Below, piece by piece: positions 40,952 to 49,096 of a stretch of 64,000 nt of DNA; the first letter of the stretch is position 1, and each line of letters begins with the position of its first letter. The stretch covers positions 1-64,000 of the forward strand of contig NZ_FWFJ01000007.1 in the NCBI RefSeq assembly GCF_900172365.1, given 5' to 3'. The DNA comes from Roseovarius gaetbuli. GTDB taxonomy: Bacteria > Pseudomonadota > Alphaproteobacteria > Rhodobacterales > Rhodobacteraceae. The notes under the pieces are model-generated. The model was not told the origin of the DNA, did not search any database, and was given only the letters and a program-made list of their open reading frames with translations. Both the position numbers and the translations under genes were made by a program.

Positions 40952-42838
40952 ATGAGTTTTACGTGCCGACAGGACGTGATCGACATTGAGAACGAAGTGA
41001 CATGGGAGGCGCGGGACAAGCCCGACACCCTGTATCAGATGCTCAGCCACACGGCGCGCAGCTTTCCCGACCGCCCCGCCGTCAGCTATCAGCTGTTTTC
41101 CGGGCCGACCGCCCCGTCGCATACCCTGACCTGGAAACAGTTCCACGATCAGTGCTGTCAGGCGGCCAACCTGTTCCGCAGCCTCAAGGTCGGCGAAAAC
41201 GACGTTGTCGCGCTTGTCCTGCCGAATTGTCTTGAGACCGCGATTGCCACCATCGGCGGCGCCATCGCCGGGATTGTCAACCCGATCAACCCTTTGCTAG
41301 AGCCCGAACAGATCGGCGCTATCCTCCGCGAAACCGAGGCCAAGGTCGTCGTCACCCTCAAATCCTTCCCCAAGACCGACATCGCCCAGAAAACCGCCGA
41401 GGCGGTGCGCCATGCGCCGGGCGTGCATACGGTTCTCGAGATTGACCTCAACCGTTACCTGAGCCCGCCCAAAAGCTGGATCGTGCCACTGGTGCGCCCC
41501 AAGACCCCGACCGGGCACCATGCCGATATCCTGAATTTCAACAAGGCGATGGCGGGCCAGAACACCAGCCTTGATTTCCCCGATGCCACCGGCGACCGGG
41601 TGGCGGCCTATTTTCATACCGGCGGCACCACGGGCATGCCCAAAGTGGCGCAGCACCGCTATTCCGGGATGATCTACAACGGCTGGATCGGGCATACATT
41701 GCTCTTCACCGAGCATGACAACGTGATGTGCCCGCTGCCGCTTTTTCATGTGTTTGCCTGTCACGTGATCCTTATGGCGATGATCAAATCGGGCGCGCAT
41801 GTGGTGTTCCCGACGCCTGCGGGATACCGCGGCGACGGCGTGTTCGACAATTTCTGGAAGCTCTGCGAGCGCTGGAAGATCAGCTTTGTGATCACCGTGC
41901 CGACGGCCGTTTCCGCGCTGATGCAGCGCAAGGTCGACGCCGACCTCAGCACCGTGCGCAACGCCTTTTCCGGCTCGGCGCCGATGCCGCTTGAGCTGTT
42001 CAAGCGGTTTGAATCGGCCACCGGCATGACCGTGATCGAAGGCTACGGGTTGACCGAGGCAACCTGTCTTGTGGCCTGTAACCCCCCGGAAGGCGAAAAG
42101 AAAGTCGGCTCTGTCGGGGTGCCGTTCCCCTACACGGATGTGCGCATCTACAAGACCGACGCTGACGGGCATCCGGTGGAATGCGCCGCCGATGAGGTCG
42201 GTGAAATCTGTATTTCAAACCCCGGGGTTTACGAGGGCAATACCTATACCGAGGCCGCCAAAAACGTCGATCTTTACCACCACGAGCATTACCTGCGCAC
42301 TGGCGATCTGGGCCGGATTGACCCGGACGGCTATGTCTGGATCACCGGGCGGGCCAAGGATCTGATCATTCGGGGCGGGCATAATATCGACCCCGCCGAG
42401 ATCGAAGAGGCGCTGATGGCGCATGCCGAAGTGGCGATGGCCGGCGCGATTGGCCAGCCCGATGCGCATTCCGGCGAAATGCCCTGCGCCTATGTCGAGC
42501 TGGTCGAGGGCGGGAGCGTCACCGGCGAAGAGCTGCTTGAACATTGCAAGATCCACGTCCACGAACGCGCCGCGATCCCGAAATATGTCGAGGTTCTTGA
42601 CGAGCTTCCGAAAACCGCCGTGGGCAAGGTGTTCAAGCCCGACCTGCGCAAACGCGCCATCACGCGCATCTATAATGCCGCCCTCGCCAAGGCCGAAATC
42701 GCGGCCGAGGTGGTGCTTGTGGTTGACGACAAAAAGCGCGGGTTGGTGGCGCAGGTCCGCAAGACCGGCGATGTCGACGAGGAACAGCTTGGCCATACCC
42801 TTGGCCAATTCGTGCGGCCATGGGAATGGGCCGACTAG
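40952..42838 (+). CDS. Acyl-CoA synthetase (AMP-forming)
   Basis: 628 aa, ANL superfamily. A3 motif YFHTGGTTGMPK, A5 EGYGLTEATCLV, A8 YLRTGDLGRIDPDGYVWITGRAKDLIIRGG, and A10 Lys in PKTAVGKVFKPDLR. It activates a carboxylate with ATP and joins it to CoA. The sub-family resembles long- or medium-chain synthetases of the FadD type; the exact acid is not predictable. GGGAGGACG precedes the ATG 40952. A cupin gene follows after 24 bases. Confidence 0.9.
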   Translation: MSFTCRQDVIDIENEVTWEARDKPDTLYQMLSHTARSFPDRPAVSYQLFSGPTAPSHTLTWKQFHDQCCQAANLFRSLKVGENDVVALVLPNCLETAIATIGGAIAGIVNPINPLLEPEQIGAILRETEAKVVVTLKSFPKTDIAQKTAEAVRHAPGVHTVLEIDLNRYLSPPKSWIVPLVRPKTPTGHHADILNFNKAMAGQNTSLDFPDATGDRVAAYFHTGGTTGMPKVAQHRYSGMIYNGWIGHTLLFTEHDNVMCPLPLFHVFACHVILMAMIKSGAHVVFPTPAGYRGDGVFDNFWKLCERWKISFVITVPTAVSALMQRKVDADLSTVRNAFSGSAPMPLELFKRFESATGMTVIEGYGLTEATCLVACNPPEGEKKVGSVGVPFPYTDVRIYKTDADGHPVECAADEVGEICISNPGVYEGNTYTEAAKNVDLYHHEHYLRTGDLGRIDPDGYVWITGRAKDLIIRGGHNIDPAEIEEALMAHAEVAMAGAIGQPDAHSGEMPCAYVELVEGGSVTGEELLEHCKIHVHERAAIPKYVEVLDELPKTAVGKVFKPDLRKRAITRIYNAALAKAEIAAEVVLVVDDKKRGLVAQVRKTGDVDEEQLGHTLGQFVRPWEWAD

Positions 42839-42862
42839 GCGGCGTGCATCGGAGGGAATGGG

Positions 42863-43219
42863 ATGACAGATCGGACTTTCAGACTGGACCCTAACCCGGA
42901 CGTTATGGAAGCATCCGATATCAACGGGCCCGAGGTTTTTACCACCGACGATCAAACCGAGCTGAACCACACCCATTTCGCCACGCCGGACGAGTCGGTT
43001 TTGTCAGGTGTCTGGGAATGCGCGCCGTGCCGGGACGAGATCGAGAGCTACCCGGTGCATGAAATGATGACCGTCATTTCGGGTGTTTTGGTCCTGACCC
43101 ATGCCGATGGGCGGTCCGAGACATTTACGGCGGGCGACACGTTCTTCATCGCCAAGGGAACGAAACTGATCTGGGAAATCACTCAGACCCTGCGCAAGTT
43201 CTATATGATCGTGAACTGA
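42863..43219 (+). CDS. Cupin domain protein (DUF861/EutQ-like)
   Basis: 118 aa, one cupin barrel. ECAPCRDEIESYPVHEMMTVISGVLVLTHADGR is cupin motif 1-like and GDTFFIAKGTKLIWEI is motif 2-like, similar to DUF861 proteins. Metal-binding His/Glu residues are only partly kept (YPVHE). The catalytic role is unknown. It lies 24 bases after the acyl-CoA synthetase and is probably co-transcribed. Confidence 0.82.
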   Translation: MTDRTFRLDPNPDVMEASDINGPEVFTTDDQTELNHTHFATPDESVLSGVWECAPCRDEIESYPVHEMMTVISGVLVLTHADGRSETFTAGDTFFIAKGTKLIWEITQTLRKFYMIVN

Positions 43220-43220
43220 A

Positions 43221-43808
43221 TCAGCCTGCGGGTTTTACAAGGGTTTTATGCGCTATTTCAGAGATTTGAGCGATGTATTTTTCCTGGGACCAGCCGCACA
43301 TCTGGGTCAGAGTCTCCCATGTGGGGATCGACAGCAGGGTCCAGAGCAGGTCTGTGGCGCTATCGCGGTCGAGACTTAGCGCGCCGTCACGGTCCAGCGC
43401 CGCAACCGCAGCGGCGCAGCCCTCGCGCATGTCCTGCATCCGCTCGCCCCAGACGCGGGCGGCATCCTCGTCGGTGGCCTGCATCACCATCAGGGTTTTC
43501 GCGACACCGAAAATCTTCGGGATATAATTGCCCCAGACCTCGATAAAGGCATCGAGGCGCTCGCGCCCGGTTGCGGCCGCGCGACTGGCGCCGAGCATCT
43601 CTTGCACGCCGAACATCTCGTCCTGGTGTTTGGTCGTGGCGATGAAAAGCTCTGTCCGGTTGGGGAAGTGCAGATAGAGCGCCTGACGGCTGACCCCGGC
43701 CTTTTTTGCAATGTCCGACATCCGCGCGGCAACGCCGGGGTTTGATTCCAAAAGCTCCCAGGCGGCTTTCAGGATGCGGATTCGGGTGGGTGAATTTTCA
43801 CTTGACAC
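43221..43808 (-). CDS. TetR-family regulator
   Basis: 195 aa. N-terminal HTH (RIRILKAAWELLESNPGVAARMSDIAKKAGVSRQALYLHFPNRTELF) and a C-terminal ligand-binding helical domain. It starts at GTG 43808. It is divergent from a quinone reductase gene; a near-perfect 30-base palindrome lies between the two starts, so it very likely represses that gene and itself. The inducer may be a quinone or electrophile. Confidence 0.9.
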   Translation of the reverse strand: MSSENSPTRIRILKAAWELLESNPGVAARMSDIAKKAGVSRQALYLHFPNRTELFIATTKHQDEMFGVQEMLGASRAAATGRERLDAFIEVWGNYIPKIFGVAKTLMVMQATDEDAARVWGERMQDMREGCAAAVAALDRDGALSLDRDSATDLLWTLLSIPTWETLTQMCGWSQEKYIAQISEIAHKTLVKPAG

Positions 43809-43827
43809 AATATAAATCTCCGGTCTA

Positions 43828-43857
43828 TTTACACCGTGTCAATTGACACAGTGTAAA
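43828..43857. promoter_or_regulatory. 30-bp TetR operator palindrome
   Basis: Arms TTTACACCGTGTCAA and TTGACACAGTGTAAA are complementary at 14 of 15 positions. A third, weaker half-site (TTGACACAATATAAA) lies at 43802-43816, over the start of the regulator gene. The site ends 18 bases before the quinone reductase ATG. Confidence 0.8.
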
Positions 43858-43875
43858 GTCAACGGAGAAAAGGCC

Positions 43876-44457
43876 ATGACCAAGAAAATATTTATCTGGG
43901 TGGCACACCCCAAGGCGGCCTCGCTCTGTGCGGGGTTGGCCGATGCCTACGAGGCCGGCGCAAGAGGCAAGGGCGCCGACATTCGCCGCATGGACCTCTG
44001 CGCGATGCAGTTTGATCCGACGTTCGAGGGCTATGGCCCCGATGCCCCGGCGCTTGAGCCGGATCTTCTGGAGTGGCAGGACAACCTTGCCTGGGCCGAT
44101 CACGTGCTGATCGTGCATCCCTATTGGTGGGGGGCGATGCCGACGCGGGCCAAGGCGGTTCTGGATCGCGCGCTGACCTCGGGATTTGCCTATAAGTATC
44201 ACCAGCGCGGCATGGGCTGGGATAAATTGCTGACCGGGCGCACGGCGGATGCCCTGATCACCTCGGACACGCCGCCGCTGATCGACACGTTAATCTATCT
44301 CAAACCGGCACGCCGGGTGATCCGCAATCAGGTGCTTGGCTTTTGCGGGATCAAGGCGCGCAAGGTGGTGCAATTCGGCTCGGTCAAGCTTGCCGATGCG
44401 GCCAAGATCGACCGCTGGATCGGCAAGGCCCGCGCCATGGGACAGGCCGCGGCCTGA
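43876..44457 (+). CDS. NAD(P)H:quinone oxidoreductase, flavodoxin-like fold
   Basis: 193 aa. KIFIWVAHPKAASLCAGLADAY binds the FMN/FAD phosphate, and DHVLIVHPYWWGAMPTRAKAVLDRAL is the signature of the KefF/MdaB/NQO family. It reduces quinones by two electrons in the cytoplasm. GGAGAAAAGG precedes ATG 43876. It is followed by a DUF1772 gene and controlled by the divergent TetR gene. Confidence 0.88.
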   Translation: MTKKIFIWVAHPKAASLCAGLADAYEAGARGKGADIRRMDLCAMQFDPTFEGYGPDAPALEPDLLEWQDNLAWADHVLIVHPYWWGAMPTRAKAVLDRALTSGFAYKYHQRGMGWDKLLTGRTADALITSDTPPLIDTLIYLKPARRVIRNQVLGFCGIKARKVVQFGSVKLADAAKIDRWIGKARAMGQAAA

Positions 44458-44490
44458 GACATCAAGGAAAGGAACGGATCAATAACACAT

Positions 44491-44970
44491 ATGATTGAAG
44501 TGACAGTTTTCGCGAGCGCGGCCCTTGTGATGGCGCTTGTGGCGGGGGTGTTTCTGGCGTTTTCAGATTTCGTCATGCGCTCGCTTTGGGGGGCCACGCC
44601 GGAAACGGGGATCGAGGCGATGCAAAAGATCAACCGAGAGGTCTATGGCTCGGCGTTCCTGGTGGCGCTTTTGGGGCTGGCACCGGTGTCGCTCGGGCTG
44701 GCGGGCTATGCGCTTTGGGGGATGGATGGACCTGCGGCGGGATGGATCATCGCCGGAGGGCTGATCTATTTTGGCGGCACGATCCTTGTGACGATGCTGG
44801 GCAATGTGCCGATGAACAAAAGGCTTGACCTGATGATCCTGCACGCGCCGGAAACCATCAGCTATTGGCAGGTCTACGCGCGCCGCTGGACCCGCTGGAA
44901 CCACCTGCGCACGGTGGCCTCGGCGATTGGTGCGGCCTGTTTGCTGATCGGGGCGGTGCTTTATGCCTGA
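44491..44970 (+). CDS. DUF1772 (anthrone oxygenase-like) membrane protein
   Basis: 159 aa with four transmembrane helices (about 5-25, 53-76, 81-104, 137-157). VFLAFSDFVMRSL near the start and NVPMNKRLD with RRWTRWNHLRTVAS are the DUF1772 signature. The name comes from fungal anthrone oxygenase relatives; the bacterial role is unknown. It likely shares a transcript with the quinone reductase, suggesting quinone or aromatic detoxification. Confidence 0.82.
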   Translation: MIEVTVFASAALVMALVAGVFLAFSDFVMRSLWGATPETGIEAMQKINREVYGSAFLVALLGLAPVSLGLAGYALWGMDGPAAGWIIAGGLIYFGGTILVTMLGNVPMNKRLDLMILHAPETISYWQVYARRWTRWNHLRTVASAIGAACLLIGAVLYA

Positions 44971-44978
44971 AGCGGTCC

Positions 44979-45036
44979 CTCATCGCGCCCTTGCGTGCGC
45001 GCCTCGTGCGAGGCAGCCACGCAAGGGGCTGATGAG
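44979..45036. terminator. Long nested hairpin between convergent DUF1772 gene and leuA
   Basis: CTCATC and CCCTTGCGTG pair with CACGCAAGGG and GATGAG, enclosing an inner hairpin GCCTC-GTGC-GAGGC (45001-45014). The whole forms a stepped cruciform just past the DUF1772 stop and 9 bases before the leuA stop. Likely bidirectional terminator. Confidence 0.65.
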
Positions 45037-45044
45037 CCTGTCGT

Positions 45045-46637
45045 CTAGGTCAGGTCTTTATAGTTCACCTCGGGCGTGTCGCCGCCCGATTTCTCGCGTC
45101 GGATCAAGAGGTTGTTGAGCGCGTGCACATAGGCCTTGGCACTGGCCACAACCGTATCTGTATCGGCCGATTGCCCGGTCACGATCCGTCCGGCCTCTTC
45201 CATCCGCACGCTGACCGTGGCCTGTGCGTCTGTGCCCTCGGTCACCGCATGGACCTGATAAAGCTGCAAACGCGCGTCATGCGGAAACAGATTGCGGACC
45301 GCGTTGAAGGTCGCATCGACCGGCCCGTCGCCAGTGGCCTCGGTCGTCTGCTCAACCCCGTCAATCGCCATGGTCAGGGTTGCCTGTTGCGGCCCTTCGG
45401 TGCCACAGATCACGCGCAAATGCTTGATTTGCAAGCGATCGCCCTCACCATCAATGCCGACATTGACCAGCGCGATCAGGTCTTCGTCATAGACCTCTTT
45501 CTTGCGATCGGCCAATTCCTTGAAGCGCACGAACACATCGTTGAGCTGATTATCGGCCAGATCATAGCCCAAATCATGCAGTTTCGAGCGCAGGGCGGCA
45601 CGGCCCGAATGCTTGCCCATCACGATATTCGTTTCCGCCAGACCAACATCCGACGGGCGCATGATCTCGAAGGTTTCGGCGTTCTTGAGCATGCCATCCT
45701 GATGGATGCCCGATTCATGGGCAAAGGCGTTCTTGCCGACAATCGCCTTGTTGAACTGCACCGGGAAGCCCGAAACCGTCGCAACCCGGCGCGAGATGTT
45801 CATGATCTTGGTGGTGTCGATGCCCGTCGCATAGGGCATGATATCGCCGCGCACCTTGAGCGCCATCACCACTTCTTCCAGCGCGGTGTTGCCGGCGCGT
45901 TCGCCAAGCCCGTTGATGGTACACTCAATCTGACGTGCGCCGCCCGCGACGGCGGCCAGGGCGTTGGCGGTCGCCATGCCAAGGTCATTATGGCAATGGG
46001 TGGCAAAGACCACCTCATCGGCGCCGGGCACGGTTTCGATCAACCGACGGATCAGATCAGCCGATTCAACCGGCGCCGTATAGCCGACCGTATCGGGAAT
46101 GTTGATCGTGCTGGCCCCGGCCTTGATCGCGATCTCGACCGTGCGGCACAGATAGTCCCACTCGGTACGGGTGGCATCCATCGGCGACCATTGTACGTTG
46201 TCACAGAGGTTGCGCGCATGGGTCACGGTCTCGTGGATACGATCCGCCATCTGATCCATGTCGAGATTGGGGATCGCCCGGTGCAGCGGTGAGGTGCCGA
46301 TAAAGGTGTGAATACGCGGTTGCGCCGCGCCTTTCACCGCCTCCCAGCAGCGGTCGATATCCTTGATGTTGGCGCGCGCCAGCCCGCAGATCACCGCGTT
46401 CTTCGAATTCGCGGCAATCTCGCTCACGGCTCGGAAATCACCTTCCGAGGCGATGGGAAAGCCGGCCTCGATGATATCGACGCCCATCTCATCCAGCAGC
46501 CCGGCAATCTCGAGCTTTTCGGCATGGGTCATGGTCGCGCCGGGGGATTGTTCGCCGTCACGCAAAGTGGTGTCAAAAATCACCACACGCTCTTTTGTCG
46601 CCTGCGAAGAGGCGCTGTTTTTGGTCTGATCAGTCAT
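45045..46637 (-). CDS. leuA: 2-isopropylmalate synthase
   Basis: 530 aa, first committed enzyme of leucine synthesis. HMGL-like TIM barrel with IFDTTLRDGEQSPGATM (substrate/metal), VVFATHCHNDLGMATANALAAVAGGARQIECTINGLGERAGN (metal His pair) and HESGIHQDGMLKN. The C-terminal LeuA allosteric domain (about 390-520) provides leucine feedback. It is preceded by an apparent leucine leader peptide and hairpins. Confidence 0.96.
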   Translation of the reverse strand: MTDQTKNSASSQATKERVVIFDTTLRDGEQSPGATMTHAEKLEIAGLLDEMGVDIIEAGFPIASEGDFRAVSEIAANSKNAVICGLARANIKDIDRCWEAVKGAAQPRIHTFIGTSPLHRAIPNLDMDQMADRIHETVTHARNLCDNVQWSPMDATRTEWDYLCRTVEIAIKAGASTINIPDTVGYTAPVESADLIRRLIETVPGADEVVFATHCHNDLGMATANALAAVAGGARQIECTINGLGERAGNTALEEVVMALKVRGDIMPYATGIDTTKIMNISRRVATVSGFPVQFNKAIVGKNAFAHESGIHQDGMLKNAETFEIMRPSDVGLAETNIVMGKHSGRAALRSKLHDLGYDLADNQLNDVFVRFKELADRKKEVYDEDLIALVNVGIDGEGDRLQIKHLRVICGTEGPQQATLTMAIDGVEQTTEATGDGPVDATFNAVRNLFPHDARLQLYQVHAVTEGTDAQATVSVRMEEAGRIVTGQSADTDTVVASAKAYVHALNNLLIRREKSGGDTPEVNYKDLT

Positions 46638-46656
46638 TTTGAGTCTCTTTTTGTTT

Positions 46657-46732
46657 GTCCTAAGCCTATGGCGCGAAAAGGCACATCCTCTGAGCGGTCG
46701 CGCCGGGCTGGCACGCTCAGAGGCGGCTTAGG
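46657..46732 (-). promoter_or_regulatory. Candidate leucine attenuator structures before leuA
   Basis: Inner stem 46687-46696/46714-46723 (CCTCTGAGCG/CGCTCAGAGG) covers the last codons of the leader peptide. An outer stem pairs CCTAAGCC (46659-46666) with GGCTTAGG (46725-46732). A third pairing GGCGCG (46670-46675) with CGCGCC (46699-46704) would compete with the inner stem. No T-run follows on the minus strand, so control might be by another mechanism than a simple intrinsic terminator. Confidence 0.55.
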
Positions 46733-46785
46733 TCTAGCAGGGCAGCCGGAAACGCGCGCGAAATCGCACGTGTCATGGGCATCAT
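46717..46785 (-). CDS. Leader peptide of leuA with leucine codons near its end
   Basis: ATG 46785 has AGGA seven bases upstream and opens 22 codons; four of the last seven residues are Leu (AALLDLSRL then TGA). An in-frame ATG at 46806 would give 29 residues but lacks a good Shine-Dalgarno. Two of the Leu codons are CTA, rare in such G+C-rich genomes, which suits ribosome stalling under leucine shortage. The frame ends about 80 bases before the leuA ATG and overlaps the hairpin at 46687-46723. Confidence 0.7.
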   Translation of the reverse strand: MMPMTRAISRAFPAALLDLSRL

Positions 46786-46907
46786 CTTATGATCCTGCTG
46801 TGTCATGGGCCAAACTATAGGATTGGCCGCGCCGGATGAAAACCCCGAAATTGCGCTTTGGCGCGATTGGTCTTGATCCCCGGCGCAATCCGTCTAGCTC
46901 TGCTGTC

Positions 46908-47573
46908 ATGGAAAACGCATTGATCATCGGGGCGTCGGGCGGGATTGGCCGCGCGCTTGGCGCGGCGCTCACTGCGCGGGGCGTTCGGGTGACTGGCCTC
47001 TCGCGGAGCGCCGACGGGCTCGACATCACCGACGAGGCCTCAGTCGCGACAAGCCTTGGCCGACTGACCGGGCCGTTTGACCTTATTGTCGTGGCCACCG
47101 GCGCGCTTGAAATCAACGGCGCCGCGCCCGAGAAGAGCCTGAAGTCGCTCGACGCAACGACGATGATGGATCAGTTTGCACTCAATTGCATCGGCCCCTC
47201 TCTGGTACTCAAGCACAGCCTTGGCCTGATGCCGCGCAAGGGGCGGGCGGTTTTTGCCGCGCTCTCGGCGCGGGTTGGGTCGATCGGGGATAATGCCAAG
47301 GGCGGCTGGTATAGCTATCGCACCGCCAAGGCCGCGCTGAACCAGATGATCCATACCGGCGCGATTGAGATGGCGCGCACCCACCGGGAGGCGATCTGTG
47401 TCGCGCTGCATCCGGGCACGGTGCGCACGCCCTTTACCGAGAAATACCTTGATCGCCACCCCGCCGTGCCTGCCGCCGAGGCGGCCGAGAACCTGCTTGG
47501 CGTGATTGCGGGTTTGAGCCCGGCGCAGAGTGGACAGTTCTTTGACTGGCAAGGCAAACCCGTCGCATGGTAG
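46908..47573 (+). CDS. Short-chain dehydrogenase/reductase (CsgA/C-factor-like)
   Basis: 221 aa. IIGASGGIGRALG is the NAD(P)-binding TGxxxGxG form, and SYRTAKAALNQ contains the catalytic YxxxK, with Ser in ALSARVGS. The substrate is unknown. The ATG at 46908 was chosen over the upstream one because the nucleotide-binding strand starts right there. Its last 7 bases overlap the photolyase start, so the pair is coupled. Confidence 0.88.
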   Translation: MENALIIGASGGIGRALGAALTARGVRVTGLSRSADGLDITDEASVATSLGRLTGPFDLIVVATGALEINGAAPEKSLKSLDATTMMDQFALNCIGPSLVLKHSLGLMPRKGRAVFAALSARVGSIGDNAKGGWYSYRTAKAALNQMIHTGAIEMARTHREAICVALHPGTVRTPFTEKYLDRHPAVPAAEAAENLLGVIAGLSPAQSGQFFDWQGKPVAW

Positions 47574-49096
47574 CGCGTTTGGTTCTGGTGCTGGGCGATC
47601 AGCTTTCGCTTGGCCTGTCTGCGCTCGCCGAGGCCGATAAATCCAGCGATATCATTGTCATGGCCGAGGTCATGGACGAGGCGCGCTATGTGCCTCATCA
47701 CCCCAAGAAAATTGCGCTTGTCCTGTCGGCGATGCGCCATTTTGCGCAAGATTTGCGCGAGGATGGCTGGCAGGTCGCCTATACCAAGCTCGATGATCCG
47801 GAGGCGTCCAAATCAATTGTCGGAGAATTGATGCGGCGCGGACAAGAGCACGGCACCAGCACGGTTCTGGCCACCCAACCGGGCGAATGGCGTCTTCTTG
47901 AGGCGCTGGAAAACGCGCCACTCTCGTTGAAAATCCTGCCCGATGATCGGTTTATATCCTCACCGGCCGAGTTCAGCGCCTGGGCCGAGGGGCGCAAAGA
48001 GCTTCGGATGGAGTATTTCTATCGCGAGATGCGCCGCAAGACCGGTTACCTGATGGAAGGCGACAAACCGGCGGGGGGCAAGTGGAATTACGACCATGAC
48101 AACCGCAAGCGCGCGCGCGCCGACATGCTGCGCCCGGCGCCGATGCAGTTCACCCCCGACGAGATCACCGAAGAGGTGCTTGATCTGGTCGAGGCGCGGT
48201 TCGGCAATAATTTCGGCGCGCTGCGCCCGTTCTGGTTTGCCGTCACCACCGCGCAGGCCAAGCGCGCATTGGATCATTTTGCCAAGCATCTTTTGCCCGA
48301 GTTTGGCGATTATCAGGATGCGATGCTGTCGGATGACAAATTCCTGCATCATTCGGTCTTATCGCCGTATTTGAACATTGGATTGCTCAATCCTGTGGAT
48401 ATCTGCACCCGTATTGTCGAGGAATGGAAAGCCGGGAATGTGCCGATCAACGCCGCCGAGGGCTATATCCGCCAGGTGATCGGCTGGCGGGAATATGTGC
48501 GCGGGCTCTATTTTCACGAGGGGCCAGAGTATACGGCGCGCAATCTTTTGGGTCATAATCGCGACCTTCCGCCCGCCTATTGGGGCGGCGACACTGGCAT
48601 GAATTGCCTCGCCCATGCGGTCGATCAGACCCGCGCAGAGGGCTATGCCCACCACATTCAGCGCCTGATGGTGACCGGCAATTTCGCGCTTTTGGCCGGG
48701 GTCGATCCGGGCCAGGTGCATGACTGGTATCTGGCTGTTTATGTGGATGCCTTTGAATGGGTCGAGGCCCCCAACACCATCGGCATGAGCCAGTTCGCCG
48801 ATGGCGGTATCATCGCCAGCAAGCCCTATGTCTCGTCGGGCAACTACATCAACAAGATGTCGGATTATTGCGCGGGTTGCTCCTATTCGGTCAAGGAAAA
48901 GACCGGCGAAAAGGCCTGTCCGTTCAACCTGTTATACTGGGATTTCCTGCACCGCCACCGCGACCGGTTTGCGAAAAACCCGCGCATGGGCCCAATCTAT
49001 CGCACCTGGGAGAAGATGAACGAGGACCGCAAAACCGCCGTTTTGGACGGCGCGGCGCGCATCCTTGGCGATCTTGACGCGGGCAGGTTGGTCTGA
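47567..49096 (+). CDS. FeS-type bacterial cryptochrome/(6-4) photolyase
   Basis: 509 aa. The family (FeS-BCP, PhrB/CryB) is recognised by LVLVLGDQLS at the start, EGYIRQVIGWREYVRGLYF, and FAL(L)AGVDPGQVHDWYLAVYVDAFEWVEAPNTIGMSQFADGG split over residues about 375-425. The 4Fe-4S ligands are in YCAGCSY and ACPFNLLYW, with a further Cys upstream (MNCLAHAV). It binds FAD and an antenna, and repairs UV (6-4) photoproducts or senses light. Confidence 0.92.
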   Translation: MVARLVLVLGDQLSLGLSALAEADKSSDIIVMAEVMDEARYVPHHPKKIALVLSAMRHFAQDLREDGWQVAYTKLDDPEASKSIVGELMRRGQEHGTSTVLATQPGEWRLLEALENAPLSLKILPDDRFISSPAEFSAWAEGRKELRMEYFYREMRRKTGYLMEGDKPAGGKWNYDHDNRKRARADMLRPAPMQFTPDEITEEVLDLVEARFGNNFGALRPFWFAVTTAQAKRALDHFAKHLLPEFGDYQDAMLSDDKFLHHSVLSPYLNIGLLNPVDICTRIVEEWKAGNVPINAAEGYIRQVIGWREYVRGLYFHEGPEYTARNLLGHNRDLPPAYWGGDTGMNCLAHAVDQTRAEGYAHHIQRLMVTGNFALLAGVDPGQVHDWYLAVYVDAFEWVEAPNTIGMSQFADGGIIASKPYVSSGNYINKMSDYCAGCSYSVKEKTGEKACPFNLLYWDFLHRHRDRFAKNPRMGPIYRTWEKMNEDRKTAVLDGAARILGDLDAGRLV

